NCBI RefSeq assembly: GCF_022179285.1
Contig: NZ_BPQO01000004.1
Coordinates: 222,220-286,219, forward strand
Length of the DNA: 64,000 bases
DNA from: Methylobacterium hispanicum
GTDB lineage: Bacteria > Pseudomonadota > Alphaproteobacteria > Rhizobiales > Beijerinckiaceae
Reading direction: 5' to 3'
The position numbers and the translations under genes are program-made. The notes beneath the pieces are model-generated. The model had not been told where the DNA came from. It ran no database searches and saw only the letters and a list, made by a program, of their open reading frames with translations. Shown one piece after another: positions 1-10,500 of this stretch; position 1 is the stretch's first letter, and each line of letters starts with the position of its first letter.

Positions 1-186
1 ATCGGCGACCGGGCCTGCGGTCAGGGCCTTCGCGCAGCATTCGTTCAGCCGTAGCCCGTAAGGAATGGGAAACCCTCCCGTCCATCATTCCCGCACATTC
101 CCCGAACCGCTCCGCCCGCATCCCCGTTGGCTTGCGGTGTGCTGCCACGATTCGCGGGCGCATGCTGCGCGAGGCCGGAGAAACGG

Positions 187-1266
187 ATGCCGGACAAGAA
201 GGCCTTGCGGGTCGTCGTGCTCGACGACGGCGAGATGAACAACCTCCTGATGATTACGGCCCTGCAGCCGATCCCGGGATGCACGGCGCACGATTTCACA
301 GTACCGGCCCAGGCGCTCGCCTTCGCTTCGGTCCACGCGGAAGAGATCGGAGTCTTCGTCACCGACTACGAGATGCCAGGCATGAACGGCGTCGAGGTCA
401 TTCGAGCGCTCCGCCGCATCCCGGGGCTCGCGACCGTTCCGGTCGTCATGGTCACGAGCTTCGATCAGCGGAGCTTGCGCCGGGAGGCGCTTGAGGCCGG
501 AGCGACCGACTTTCTCGCCAAGCCAGCGGATCCGGTCGAGATCCGGGCGCGCGTGTCTAACCTTCTCGCCCTGTCGTGCGCGCTCATGGCACAGCGCGAC
601 CACGCCGCCCAGCTCGCGCGCGAGGTGGCCGCCGCCGTGTCCTTGGTGGAGGAGCGCGAGCGCGAGATCGTCTCCACGCTGATGCGCGCGGCCGAGAACC
701 GGGACACCGACACGGGCGACCACATCGCCCGCGTCTCCGCGTATGCCGGCCTGATCGCGGACGCGCTCGGAATGCCGGCGGCCGAACGCCGGCAGCTCTG
801 CCTCGCCGCGACCATGCACGACGTCGGCAAGATCGGTGTTCCGGACGCGATCCTGCTCAAGCCGGGCGCGCTCACGCCCGAGGAGCGTCGCGAGATGGAG
901 CGGCATGCCGAGCGGGGCTGGCGCATCCTCGGTGGCAGCGCCTCGCCGGTGATGCGGCTCGCGGCCGAGATCGCGCTCAGCCACCACGAGCGCTGGGATG
1001 GGACCGGCTACCCGCATGGCTTGGCGGGCGAAGCGATCCCACTCTCCGGCCGCATCGTGGCGGTGGCCGACGTCTTCGACGCGCTCACCACGGAGCGCCC
1101 CTACAAACAGGCTTGGCGGGCCGAGCGCGCCAAAGCTTACCTCGTCGAGAACGCCGGCACCCATTTCGAGCCGCGCGTGGTCGAGGCCTTCCTGGCTCGC
1201 TGGCTTCAGGTAGAGGCCGGAGTCGTGGCGATGCAGGCTACGGAGTGCCTGCCCGATGCCGCGTGA
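187..1266 (+). CDS. Response regulator with HD-GYP c-di-GMP phosphodiesterase domain
   Basis: A 359-residue RpfG-like protein. The N-terminal receiver domain has the acidic pair D13/D14, the probable phospho-acceptor D60 (in TDYEMPG), a conserved T in VMVTSF and the K of FLAKP. The C-terminal HD-GYP domain shows HDVGKIG, then HHERWDGTGYP, then GRIVAVADVFDALTTERPYK, which are the metal-binding and GYP signatures, so it should hydrolyse cyclic di-GMP when phosphorylated. An upstream in-frame start at 127 exists, but ATG 187 has GGAG six bases before it and gives a normal receiver N-terminus. No histidine kinase is adjacent; a diguanylate cyclase lies 4 kb away, so both sides of c-di-GMP turnover are in the window. 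Family call is secure; the signal is unknown. Confidence 0.9.
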   Translation: MPDKKALRVVVLDDGEMNNLLMITALQPIPGCTAHDFTVPAQALAFASVHAEEIGVFVTDYEMPGMNGVEVIRALRRIPGLATVPVVMVTSFDQRSLRREALEAGATDFLAKPADPVEIRARVSNLLALSCALMAQRDHAAQLAREVAAAVSLVEEREREIVSTLMRAAENRDTDTGDHIARVSAYAGLIADALGMPAAERRQLCLAATMHDVGKIGVPDAILLKPGALTPEERREMERHAERGWRILGGSASPVMRLAAEIALSHHERWDGTGYPHGLAGEAIPLSGRIVAVADVFDALTTERPYKQAWRAERAKAYLVENAGTHFEPRVVEAFLARWLQVEAGVVAMQATECLPDAA

Positions 1267-1306
1267 GGAGAAGCTCGTCGGCGGCTCGGCCTCTGAGTGC
1301 GCCGGG

Positions 1307-1501
1307 CGCCGCCTCTTGCCGCACACCCGGCATCGCCAGGATCCGCAGAGCCAAGTCGATCTCGGCGGTCGTCTCGCCGTTCTCGATCTCGGGGTCTCAG
1401 CGTTGCGTCGTGCCGACCTGTCTGGCCAGCTTGGCTTGCGTCCAGTTGCGCCCGCGGCGCTTGGAGCAGATCACCATGCCGACGACCTTTGGACTGCCGA
1501 C
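1307..1501 (-). pseudogene. XRE/HipB-like repressor fragment with in-frame stop
   Basis: Reading the minus strand from 1501 gives a helix-turn-helix of the Cro/C1 type: a basic stretch, then WTQAKLARQVGTTQR, a TGA stop at 1397-1399, and then, in the same frame, DPEIENGETTAEIDLALRILAMPGV. The spacing across the stop is exactly that of an intact HTH (recognition helix followed by the I-E-N-G signature), so this is one nonsense change, not a deletion. The fragment covers one XRE domain and has no clear intact start. Likely a dead regulator; a downstream restart without the recognition helix would not bind DNA. Confidence 0.6.
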
Positions 1502-2578
1502 GCGCAAAGGTGCCCCCGATTGCGTAATGCCGAGCGCACATCGCGAGGCGATTGCCGGGCAATGATCAAGTTTATCAGGTTTATCAATTGTCGATCAGTG
1601 GCTTGCGCCTTGCGTTACTTCCTGGCTTGGCAAGAAGAGCATTGACGGGCGGCAGCGTCCTTCGCTGAGAGATGTGCGGAGCAGTCTTCAGCGATTGCGC
1701 CAACAATATGCGCAGCCGTACAACAGCACGCGAACTGGCGCTTCAGCGCCATCCGAGCAGCACGATAAAGCTGGAGAAGGCAAAGGCTGAGGTCATGACG
1801 ATGAAGGCTAGCGCGTCCATTCCGATCCGGTACCGGCCGGTCCAATACGAACCAATCACGCGCTCGGTCGCTGCGACACGATGCCCGCACACCGTCGTAG
1901 AGAAGGTCTAGGCGTGCGGCGAGCGCTCTCGTGGTGACATGGGCCCTCGAAGCAATGAATTGAGGTGGAGGACGGATCGCACTCGAAGCTTGGCTCGATA
2001 TCCGAGCGCAAGATGTCCCGCTTCAGAGCGGCCGACCGCTGTCGATGCAAGCTCCGCTTCGCCGGCGGGGAGCCAAGCCTGGGCGCGGCGTGCGACCGGG
2101 AGTTCAAGTCGAGGTTGTCTAAAAAACGACGGAAATTGCTATCGGTCCGTATCGCTATCCAAGGCATCCTTCAGAGCACCCGTTGATAGGCGTCCAATCC
2201 AGCGGCTGGCGCCTTAAACCTTACGATTGCGTGGACGCTCACCAGATGCTCACTCGCGTTCTCGGCCCCATGTGCCTTCGCATCATCGGCACGCCGCTCT
2301 TTGGGTGGCCGGTGCGAGCGGTCACCCTGTTGATTTCGGCGGAGGCCCCGTCCCGACGAGCGGTTCCCGGCCGCGGGACCGGTTCGGTCGCGCCGGTGAG
2401 ATAGAGGTGGAAATCGTCGATAAGCGGCAGAGGTCGTGCCCCCGGGAGAACGCCGAGCGACGTGACGCAGACTGAGCGCTGGCGATCCGGCGCCGATGCG
2501 CACGAAAATGAACCGGGACCCAACCCCTGGTCCTTCCGGCAGACCGGAGCATCGGCAGGGAGCTTGTCCGAAACCCGG
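1502..2578. other. About 1.1 kb without a supported gene
   Basis: Short open frames occur on both strands but none has a recognisable domain, a ribosome site with a good start, or the third-position GC bias of neighbouring genes. The stretch 1560-1900 is more AT-rich than its surroundings. I see no tRNA, insertion sequence or strong hairpin in it. Confidence 0.4.
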
Positions 2579-3601
2579 TCAGAACGGCACGTCGAGATCG
2601 CTGTCGTCCATGGTCGTGCTGCCCCAGGTTCGACCGGATTTCTCTCGGACGGCGGGTGCGGCGACCGTCGCACGACCCAGGCCGCCCCCGACCTTGCCGC
2701 CACCCGTACCGACCGCGGCTGCGGCAGGCTGCGCCAGCGGGGGACGCGTGGCCGACGTCGGCCTGACGATGGGGCCGGCGTTCCGCTGCGGCACGGGAGT
2801 GCGGGGCTGCGCCACGCCCGCGACGGCACCTCCGGCGGAGGGGGCGCTGGTTCGTGCCGCCCCACCGCCTACGCTGGGACGGGTAGGAGGTGGATTGGGC
2901 ACGGATCCCGGCATGCGCGCCTGCACGGGAGGACGTACTTGTCCCGTCGTCGCAGGCGGCTGAGCCGGAGCCGACCGTCCGCCGACGAGTGAGGGGCGGC
3001 CTACGCCGATCTGCGGAGGACGGGCGGCAACGGTTGTGCGTCCCGTCTGAGGGACGAGTTCGTCGGAGGGAGCGCGATCAGCGCCTTCGTCCGTGGTCGC
3101 GCGATCCACGGCAGGAGCCGACGGCTGCCCGACCTCCTGGTCCTGACGGACCCTTTCAGGCGGGCGGCCGAGATCGGGCAGGGCAGGGGCTACCGGTTCG
3201 GGCACGGCCGCAGCGAGGTCGCGGGCCGCTTCGTGATCAGCCACGACCGGAGGTGGCTCGTGCGGGATCTCGCGAACCTCGAAGGACTTGAAGGCGAGCC
3301 GGCCACCGTGAGGCGGCACCGAGACGAAGGCTTGGCCATCTTCGGCATAGGAGAGGGCTCCGTGCACCTCGACGTGCCGGCCCCGGGCGCCTTCGGCCTT
3401 CGCGGCGTTGACGAAGGACTGATTGTAGACGCGGACTTGGTGGTTGACCGTGCGCTCGACCGGCGCTCCGCTGCCACGGTCGCGATGGACCACGACCTCC
3501 TCGATCACGAGCGTCGCGACGTCGTTCCCGCTGCTGTGCCTGCGGATGACGGGGTCGTCCTTGAGCCGTCCCAGTAGGATGCAGACGTTCATTGTCGACA
3601 T
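2579..3601 (-). CDS. ssb: Single-stranded DNA-binding protein with extended linker
   Basis: About 340 residues. The first 115 or so form an SSB-type OB fold beginning MNVCILLGRLKDDPVIR, with the usual valine/arginine-rich strands. The C-terminus ends DDSDLDVPF, the acidic tip through which SSB recruits partner proteins. Between them is a roughly 200-residue linker rich in Pro, Gly, Ala, Arg and Gln; ordinary bacterial SSBs total about 170 residues, so the linker is unusually long. It binds ssDNA in replication, repair or conjugal transfer. The start may be ATG 3601 or ATG 3592; neither has a strong Shine-Dalgarno. A second copy of this kind is common on large plasmids. Confidence 0.88.
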   Translation of the reverse strand: MSTMNVCILLGRLKDDPVIRRHSSGNDVATLVIEEVVVHRDRGSGAPVERTVNHQVRVYNQSFVNAAKAEGARGRHVEVHGALSYAEDGQAFVSVPPHGGRLAFKSFEVREIPHEPPPVVADHEAARDLAAAVPEPVAPALPDLGRPPERVRQDQEVGQPSAPAVDRATTDEGADRAPSDELVPQTGRTTVAARPPQIGVGRPSLVGGRSAPAQPPATTGQVRPPVQARMPGSVPNPPPTRPSVGGGAARTSAPSAGGAVAGVAQPRTPVPQRNAGPIVRPTSATRPPLAQPAAAAVGTGGGKVGGGLGRATVAAPAVREKSGRTWGSTTMDDSDLDVPF

Positions 3602-3918
3602 GTTTCGGTTGCGCCCCGACGGTTCCTGAAGGAACACGACGTGAACGAGTAAGCCCGGAATTCGGTTGCCTGTAAAGGATGCGCGACGAGGGGGCTTGCG
3701 GTCCTGCACCACCGGCCCGAGAATCGAAGGAATGGGCCTTTGGGTCCGCTGCTGTCCTTTCGGAGATCGCGGATGATGTCGTTCCCCGGCCCAAGGCCTG
3801 CCGGAGACCGCTCCGGCGTGTGGCCCTGCGGTAAGCACGCCGCGCGCGGCTGCATGCCTGCCGGGATCGGCTTCCTCGCCGGGGAGGCGCGCCTCGGGAT
3901 CGTCCGGGGGCAGGTCGC

Positions 3919-4290
3919 TTGAGCATCGTCCTCGCCGCCAAGGTATCCCGCGTCGGAGGCGTCGTGGTCCGCTGCCGCAGCGATACCCTGCGCGGTGCCG
4001 CGGAGGCCGCCCGCCAACGCTTCTCCGCATCCGCCGCCGTCATCGCCGAGATCGAGCGCGATGCTCCCGATCTGCCGTGCAAGCTCGTCGCGCAGCGCCT
4101 GCTGTCGGCGGCCACGTCGACGGAGGGGGCTCCCTTCGAGGCCGGATTCTACGACGCCGCCGGCGACGCGCTGAGACGGCTGCATGGTGGCGGCTTCGAT
4201 TTCGACGAGGCCATCGGCTTCGTGGAGGCGCTCGAGACGGCAGCCGGCATTCCGCTGCCCGCGCCGCAGCTCCAAGGCCATGACGACTGA
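3919..4290 (+). CDS. Hypothetical protein, 123 aa
   Basis: Starts with TTG after a GGGGGCAGG stretch. Codon use is strongly GC3-biased (GTC, CGC, GCC), unlike the antisense frame. The sequence is Ala-rich and probably helical, with no signal peptide or membrane segment, and ends in PAPQLQGHDD. No family recognised. Divergent from ssb with 317 bp between them, which may contain control sites for both. Confidence 0.5.
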   Translation: MSIVLAAKVSRVGGVVVRCRSDTLRGAAEAARQRFSASAAVIAEIERDAPDLPCKLVAQRLLSAATSTEGAPFEAGFYDAAGDALRRLHGGGFDFDEAIGFVEALETAAGIPLPAPQLQGHDD

Positions 4291-4618
4291 AGACGCCGCC
4301 CTTGGGTCGCCGTCGAACGCACAGTGACGAGGCATCCTGGAGAGCCGAAGGCCTCGGACGCTTGTGCCCGACAAGAGCGCTCGCAGCCTCTTAGATTTGC
4401 CGGACGGGTCGCCGCACGCGTGCTCGAAGCCGCCGCGCCCCAGCCTGAGCCGTCCGAAGCCGGCAGGTTCCTGGGGATCGGCAACTCACACCTTCGTGGA
4501 AAGTGCCGACGTCCCTTGCACGGCCGTCTCCGGAGTCCAGATGCAGATCGTGCGCACGCTCGGTTGTTCCACGACCTGTCGGCGGCCGGCGGCACGGAGA
4601 TCCAACGAGCGAGATCAG

Positions 4619-5077
4619 ATGGCAGGCAAATCCGCGACCGACTTCGACAAGCTGCTCGGTGAGCGTATCTTGGCATTCCGCACGGCTGCGGGCTTGACCC
4701 AGCGCGAGGTCGCCGACGCGCTGGGGGTGTCGGCCGCGCAGCTGCAGAAGTACGAGAAGGGCTCGAACTGCCTCAAGGTGAATACGCTTCCGATCCTCGC
4801 CGGCCTGTACGGCCGCGGGATCGAAGACTTCTTCGATATCGAGGCTGTAGGAAACGGCAACACGTCGCCGGCCGACAAAGGCACCGTGACGGTTGCCGAA
4901 GCCGCCAACATGCTCGCCCAGACCGTCGGCCGGTTGGAGCAGGCGACCGGACTGGTGAAGAGCGCGCTCGCGCAAGCCGCACGCTCACCGGAGACGATGG
5001 AAGAAGCGGGGGCTGCACCCCCGACCAAGCCGCGCGCCAAGCTCCAGCCGCGCGGGCCCGAAACCGGCCTCGGCTGA
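4619..5077 (+). CDS. XRE-family transcriptional regulator
   Basis: A 152-residue protein beginning MAGKSATDFDKLLGERI. Residues about 12-67 are a Cro/C1 helix-turn-helix (LTQREVADALGVSAAQLQKYEKG, then NTLPILAGLYG). The C-terminal half is an amphipathic Ala-rich helix followed by a disordered Pro/Lys tail. Probably a DNA-binding repressor of unknown target; it is not next to an obvious toxin. ATG 4619 is chosen because the helix-turn-helix begins immediately after it. The 300 bp before it hold no supported gene. Confidence 0.8.
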   Translation: MAGKSATDFDKLLGERILAFRTAAGLTQREVADALGVSAAQLQKYEKGSNCLKVNTLPILAGLYGRGIEDFFDIEAVGNGNTSPADKGTVTVAEAANMLAQTVGRLEQATGLVKSALAQAARSPETMEEAGAAPPTKPRAKLQPRGPETGLG

Positions 5078-5297
5078 CGGTCCGGCGGCGGCAGGTAGGG
5101 CCCGGTGGGCTTAGGCGGCGAGAGACTGCAGATGCGTCGGCAGTCCTTCGGACGCGTAAGAGCCGAGGATCCTGCCGCCACATCGCCGCGACGGGCGCCC
5201 GGGCAGTTCGACTTCTCCGCCGACACGTTTCCAAAAGCCCCTGACCGCCTCCGCCACCGCGACGATGAGGTCGGCCTTCGATTGGCCGATACGCAGG

Positions 5298-6500
5298 TCA
5301 GGCTGCGAAGCCGACGGACCTAGCGCCTGGGGATGGCGCGTGGCCTCTGACGCGATTGCGACCTGCCCTCTTGGCTGCATACAGGGCGTCGTCCGCGCGC
5401 TTCACGAGGAAGGCCGGCTCGGCGTCGACGACGCGATCGCGAACCGCGATCCCGGCGCTGACGGTCAGGACGCCGCCCTCGGCAAGCCCGGGATGCGCGA
5501 TGCCGAGCCCTTCCACCAGGGCCCGAGCCTTCTCGGCGACGGCACCAGCCGATCGCGTGTCCGTTCCCGGTATCAGAGCGGCGAACTCCTCGCCGCCGTA
5601 GCGGGCGAGGAGGCCGACGCTCCCCACCGCCGCCGCCAGTGCGTCGGCGACCTGCCGGATGCAGCGGTCGCCCTCCGCATGGCCCGCGGTGTCGTTCAGC
5701 AGCTTGAAGTGATCGATGTCGAACAGGATCACGCTGGGGCCGGGACCTGCCGCCTTCCAGATCTCGGCAAGGCGCAAGTCGAACAGCCGCCTGTTGGCGG
5801 TTCCCGCGAGAGGGTCGGTCTCCGAGAGATGCGCCAGTCTCTCGTTGGCGCGCGATAGCTCGACAGCCTGTGCCCTCTCTCTCAGACTCAGGAGAAAGCC
5901 GCGCTTCGCCTCCCACTCCCTGGAGTAGTTCAATTTGATGGGCACCAGCGTGAGGCTGGCGACGAGCAGCGGAATGCCGTTCGTCCCGACGCCGACGTAG
6001 CCGAGCAGCGCGACGCCTACGAGGTAGACCGTGCAGGCGGATACACAGAACCATAGGCTGTGGCGGAACGAGAGCGGCGCGATCATCCCCACGACGAGCG
6101 GGATGATCGCAGCCAGGACGAGATAGGTGTTCGCGTGCTCCGCCGGTGCCTGACCGGCGCTGTTGAGTGTGACAGCCATGTCGACGAGCGCCGCAAGGGT
6201 CACGGCGGCCGTCTGCCGGCGGCGGGACGGCCGACCCCGGCAGGCCAGGATCGCCAGAAGGGTCGAGGGCACCACGACGCCCAACGTCGCCACCATCGGA
6301 ATCCAGAACCGTTCGGCTCCGAAGGCATCCAGGTCAGCCTTGAGCGACAGGAGGTTGAAGGCGGTGAAGACCAGGAGCCAGGACTGGACGAAGAGGCCGC
6401 TCCGGGGCTCGGTCTCAGTCCTGTACAAACCCTCGAGTTCCCCGGGCAGCCTAAGGGCGTGCCAGGGACGCGCGAGGCCGCGGTCGATCTCTGAGGCCAT
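5298..6500 (-). CDS. Membrane-bound diguanylate cyclase (GGDEF)
   Basis: A 400-residue protein. Residues 30-200 hold about six hydrophobic segments in a MASE-like sensor arrangement, followed by a short coiled coil (LRERAQAVELSRANERLAHL) and a GGDEF domain. The domain has the DPLAGTANRR variant of the usual DPLTGLxNRR start, the FDIDHFKLLND metal site and an RYGGEEF active-site loop, so it should make cyclic di-GMP. The RxxD inhibitory site expected just before the loop is replaced by G-S-V-G, so product inhibition is probably absent. ATG 6500 is chosen because it directly precedes the membrane domain; longer in-frame starts lead through AT-rich, non-coding-like sequence. Confidence 0.88.
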   Translation of the reverse strand: MASEIDRGLARPWHALRLPGELEGLYRTETEPRSGLFVQSWLLVFTAFNLLSLKADLDAFGAERFWIPMVATLGVVVPSTLLAILACRGRPSRRRQTAAVTLAALVDMAVTLNSAGQAPAEHANTYLVLAAIIPLVVGMIAPLSFRHSLWFCVSACTVYLVGVALLGYVGVGTNGIPLLVASLTLVPIKLNYSREWEAKRGFLLSLRERAQAVELSRANERLAHLSETDPLAGTANRRLFDLRLAEIWKAAGPGPSVILFDIDHFKLLNDTAGHAEGDRCIRQVADALAAAVGSVGLLARYGGEEFAALIPGTDTRSAGAVAEKARALVEGLGIAHPGLAEGGVLTVSAGIAVRDRVVDAEPAFLVKRADDALYAAKRAGRNRVRGHAPSPGARSVGFAA

Positions 6501-6857
6501 GTGCGGTCGAACGGTCTGGTTGTGGTCGGCACATGTTCGCACATACGACCTTGACCGATGTTTAAGGGCCTTTACAAATTGCGAGGCGATCTGATGCGGG
6601 CCGTGCAAAGTCGCGATCCCGGACAGGCAGTCGTGTTTCCGGTCTCCTCGACGCGCGTCCAACCAATCCGAGATCAGGCAATTGAACCTGCTGCTCGAGC
6701 TGCGTTTCAGGTGGGATATGAAACGCATCCAAGGTGGACGGTTCGACGTATATCCACTACAAACCGCTTCCGCGATATAGGTATTTGGGCATTCGGTAGT
6801 GGCGTCTCATTTATAGAGCCGTGCGGCGACCCGTCGTGTCGCCGGGGTGGGCCGCAT
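6501..6857. other. AT-richer gap without a supported gene
   Basis: Contains the upstream region of the diguanylate cyclase and the end of the WYL regulator gene. It is markedly more AT-rich than both neighbours, which fits a junction between the housekeeping-like and defence-like blocks. No motif strong enough to name. Confidence 0.4.
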
Positions 6858-7460
6858 TCAGGGGGCAAGCACGTCGTGCCCCATGTGAACGACCCAAGCC
6901 ACGCTTGGCGCGGGCACCGGCGAGGAGAGATCGGAAAGGCGCCAGAGCTCTTCGGATCCCGTTGCGTGGCTCCAGCCGCGAAGGAGCAGCGACGTACCGT
7001 CGTCGACGATGCAATGTGGACAGAGCGCCACCCTGCCTTCCGGCGTCGCAACCATGAGGGGCGTTGCAGCCACCGATGCCGAGACGAGAGCGGCCAGCAG
7101 TCGGTGGTCTACGGCAAGCCAAGGATCCGGATTGCGTTCGACCTTGAGAGGCAGGGCGGAGCCCTCATGCCGGCCGTCCTCCATGAAAGAACGGGCGCAT
7201 TTGGGAAACACGGGCTTGAAGGAGGCGGACGGCACGTAGCGCTTGCCCGAGGTCATGACGATGTTTCCGGGCGTGATCCGGCCGTACTCGGAGATATCGT
7301 GGGAAGCTTGGGTGATGGAGATGCCGAAGCGGCAGGACAGCTCGCTTCTTCCCAGTCCGCCGGTCCAGTAGATCCTATCCTCAAGCCATCGAAGGCGTGA
7401 GACGATTCCTTCGCCTCCTCGCATTGCGACGATCTCGTTAAGCCGGAATTTAGGGTTCAC
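6858..7460 (-). CDS. CapW/BrxR-like winged-helix WYL regulator
   Basis: A 200-residue protein. Residues 18-75 (LRWLEDRIYWTGGLGRSELSCRFGISITQASHD, then YGRITPGNIVMTSGKRYVP) match the N-terminal winged helix of the BrxR/CapW repressors that guard BREX, CBASS and other phage-defence operons. The second half keeps the core of a WYL ligand-binding domain (PHCIVDDGTSLLLRGWSHATGSEELWRLSD) but the protein stops before the C-terminal WCX extension, so it is shorter than the usual 280-300 residues. It is divergent from the giant ATPase gene with about 91 bp between starts. By analogy it probably represses that operon until an infection signal is sensed. Family call is good; the target is inference. Confidence 0.75.
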   Translation of the reverse strand: MNPKFRLNEIVAMRGGEGIVSRLRWLEDRIYWTGGLGRSELSCRFGISITQASHDISEYGRITPGNIVMTSGKRYVPSASFKPVFPKCARSFMEDGRHEGSALPLKVERNPDPWLAVDHRLLAALVSASVAATPLMVATPEGRVALCPHCIVDDGTSLLLRGWSHATGSEELWRLSDLSSPVPAPSVAWVVHMGHDVLAP

Positions 7461-7551
7461 CTTCGAGTTCCGCGCTGCGTGCAGTCACTGGTTGACCGGC
7501 ACCGGCGCCCTCTCTAATCCATTCCTTCGATCGGGAGCAACCTGGACGACG
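7461..7551. promoter_or_regulatory. Divergent promoter/operator region of the defence-like operon
   Basis: The 91 bp between the WYL regulator start (7460, minus) and the chosen start of the giant ATPase gene (7552, plus) must carry both promoters. CapW/BrxR proteins bind palindromic operators in such gaps; I cannot point to a perfect palindrome here. Assignment rests on gene arrangement. Confidence 0.5.
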
Positions 7552-10500
7552 ATGCAGACGCCGTACTCCACAACGCCGAGGCCGGACGGGATCGATCCCG
7601 ACCTGTGGGCGGTTCTCTCGGAGCGGCTCCGCAACTACCTCGCGCGGCACCCCGGTTCACTGCCCGTCATCGAGGCGTCCGTGTACCGGCACCTGCCTGC
7701 GACGGTCGATCTGGAGTGGGTGAGATCCAAGCTCACACCGTCCATGCCGACGCACGCGGCGGCCCATGCCGAGCGCGCGCGCAGCCAAAACGTGGTCGCC
7801 TTCACGGACTGGCCGGACACGCACGAGGTCTCCCTCGACGACGTGGCGCTGGTCCATCTTCAGGCGATGCGCATGCCGCTAGGGCTCTTTCAGCTCTCGC
7901 GCGCCTACGTACGCAAGCTTTCGGATCCCACTACCTTGCATGCCGGATTCCGCGACTGGATCCGCAAGACGGTCGCGCTGGCGGGCTTCGGCCACGACGG
8001 CTTGCTGGAGGTCGATGAGGATCAGGTCCTGCGGGCCCTCATCGACAAGGGTGAGAACCGGCGCGCGCGGGACTTCGCGATCCTCGCGACCATCGGCTCC
8101 TCACCTGAGGTGGAGGTGGCGCCCCTCTGCGAAGAGTTCGGCGACGTGCTCGGACTGCGGGAGCATTGGGACCACCACGCGAAGTTCCTGCTGCGCTTCG
8201 CAGCTACGTGCCACGAGCAAGCCTTCGTCCACGACGCGAGCCCGCCGGCGGGAAAGGTCGAGGAACTCGTCTACGCGATCTGCCGCCACGACCAGCCGGG
8301 GCCCTACGCGTTCCTCGTCTTCGATATGGACAACGAGGGATATCCTCCGATCTACCAATCCGAGGGTGGGGGCGAGGCCGACGACGGACGCCCAACGGTC
8401 CCGGTGCCGACCTACGTCGACGGGGCGTGGCTGCGCGAGCGCCTCGCCCTTTCGGGAGCCATACGCAGCCAGCTGCATCGCAGCCGCGAACTCCTGGCCG
8501 TCTTCGCGCCTGCCGGGTGGTGGCCGTCGGAGAAGCCTTCGGGCGTCGAGATCGAGGGCCGGCTTCTGGCCGCGCTCTCGATGCCTCACGTCCTCGCGGT
8601 CATCAATTACGAGATCCTCGCGCGCTCGCCCGCGGAGTGCGGAGCCTGGGAGTCCAGCCCGTTCCGCACCTTCTACAGGAAGATCGCAGCCCTCCTTCGC
8701 TCCTACGTCGCGGACGGCGTGTCACCCGACGGCTCGGCCGACGGCGTTGCGGACCGTGCCGCTCTGGCGGTCCTGATCGAGTTCGGCCACATCGATCTGG
8801 CACGCGAGTTCGCCGTCCTGCGCGGCGCCGAATTGTTCGACGAAGACTTCGTCTCGCTCATGGAAGGTCGCGACGAATTCGAAGAGGAGGTCGCCTTTCT
8901 CAAGGCGCGCCGCCAGCTCAAGGCCTGGACCGACCGCCGCGTTCGTATCGAGACCCTGGACGGCATCCGCAGACTGTCGAACCGCGAGATCCAGGCCTTC
9001 GGGCCCGATGCTCCGCCGTCCACCCGCCGCCGCCACCCGCAGGCGCCCGCTTCCAGTCCACGCCGCAAGCACCGGCCGCAGCACAGGGTCGAGATCATGG
9101 ATCTTCCTACCGCAGACGTATCTCCGGTCGAGGAAACGGTCCGCGGCGCGGCGGAGGCGAACGCGGAGCGTTGGTCCGCGGCGCTGGGCGAGGCTTCGGC
9201 GCTCGCTCTCGCGCTCGCGCAGGGCGAGCCCGACCCGACGGGATTGGTCGGCATCCGGGCCTGCATCGAGGCGGCGGAAACCGCCGCGAAAGCCTGGGAC
9301 GAGGCGAGACCGAAGCGCGTCGATGCCGCTCCCTTCGTCGAGCGGCTCCGCGGGGTGCGTACCGACCTCGCGCGCATGATCGACGATGCCGGATCGGAGC
9401 ATGTCCCGCCCGAGGTTCCGTCCGTCGCCACCATCGCGCCTACCGACGTCACCGGTGTCGGACGGGCGGTGGAGGCCGCTGCGGACGACGTGCGCGTCGC
9501 GCTTGAGGCCGAGGGCCGCGTCGGCGACCTCAACGCCGCGATGGGCGCCGAGGCGCGGCTCGTGCGCAAGGCCGCCATCGGGGCCGAGATCGCAGCCGCG
9601 GTCGGCGTGCTCCTGGAGCGCATCGACACCGGCGTGCGCAGTCTCGGTGCCGCGGCGACGCTGCTGTCCGCCGCCGGCGGCCCCGAGGCCGTCGATCCGC
9701 CCAGCGGGCCGACTTCCGCCGTCGAGCAAGCGCCGACCGACGAAGGCGGTTCCGGAAGCGCTCCGCCGGAGGTGGACGCCCGCCCGGGGGCCGAGACGCG
9801 GACGGATGAGGCCGCCGTGGAAGCCCCTTCCGCCGTGGAAGCTCCTGCCGCCGCAGCGGCCGACGTGGCCTCCGCTCCGGTGCCGGCTCCGGCCGAAGAC
9901 ACGGAGATCGCGGACGACCCCGACGTCGAGGAGGGCGACCTCGCCCTCATGGCATCGCTTTCCGGCGAGGATGCCGCAACCGACCTTCCGTCCGATGCGG
10001 AGTCCATCGATCCGCCGGAGGATCGGGTGAACGCGCGCCTCCTGGATCTCGTGCGTACCCGCGAATTCGGGCTGGCCCATCACCTCGCCGCGGCCGCACG
10101 CGTGGTCGAGCCCGGCGCCGGCCTCGCCGTGAGCGCCGAGGAGATGCGCTTCGCCGCCGCCTCCGGCTGCCTCGACCACGCGTTCCTGCAGACGGCGCCG
10201 GAAGTCGCCGCCAACCTCGTGGAGACCGGGCTCACAGCTCTGGATGCCATCCCGTCCTCGTCCGACGGTCCGGTCGCCGCCGCGCGGCGCATCCTCCTGT
10301 ATCCGACCGCTCTGGAAATGGTGCTGTTCCACCCCGACACGAGCGCGGTCGAGATGGTGCGGGGCCTCAACGGCCTCGTGGAGGAGGTCCAGGAGGAGCA
10401 CGCCCGCTTGGTAGAATCCGCGACGGCCGTCTCGCGCTCCCGTCTGCCGCTGTCGCCGGCGGTGCTCGGGCACGTCTCGAACACCATCGAGGCGCAGTCG

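Noticed and set aside
1615..1911. Small frames on both strands at 1.6-1.9 kb as genes
   Set aside because: No ribosome site, no domain and mixed codon use; probably intergenic.
7492..7551. TTG 7492 as start of the giant protein
   Set aside because: It would place the start almost against the divergent regulator, has no ribosome site, and the added 20 residues look unlike the protein; ATG 7552 is better.
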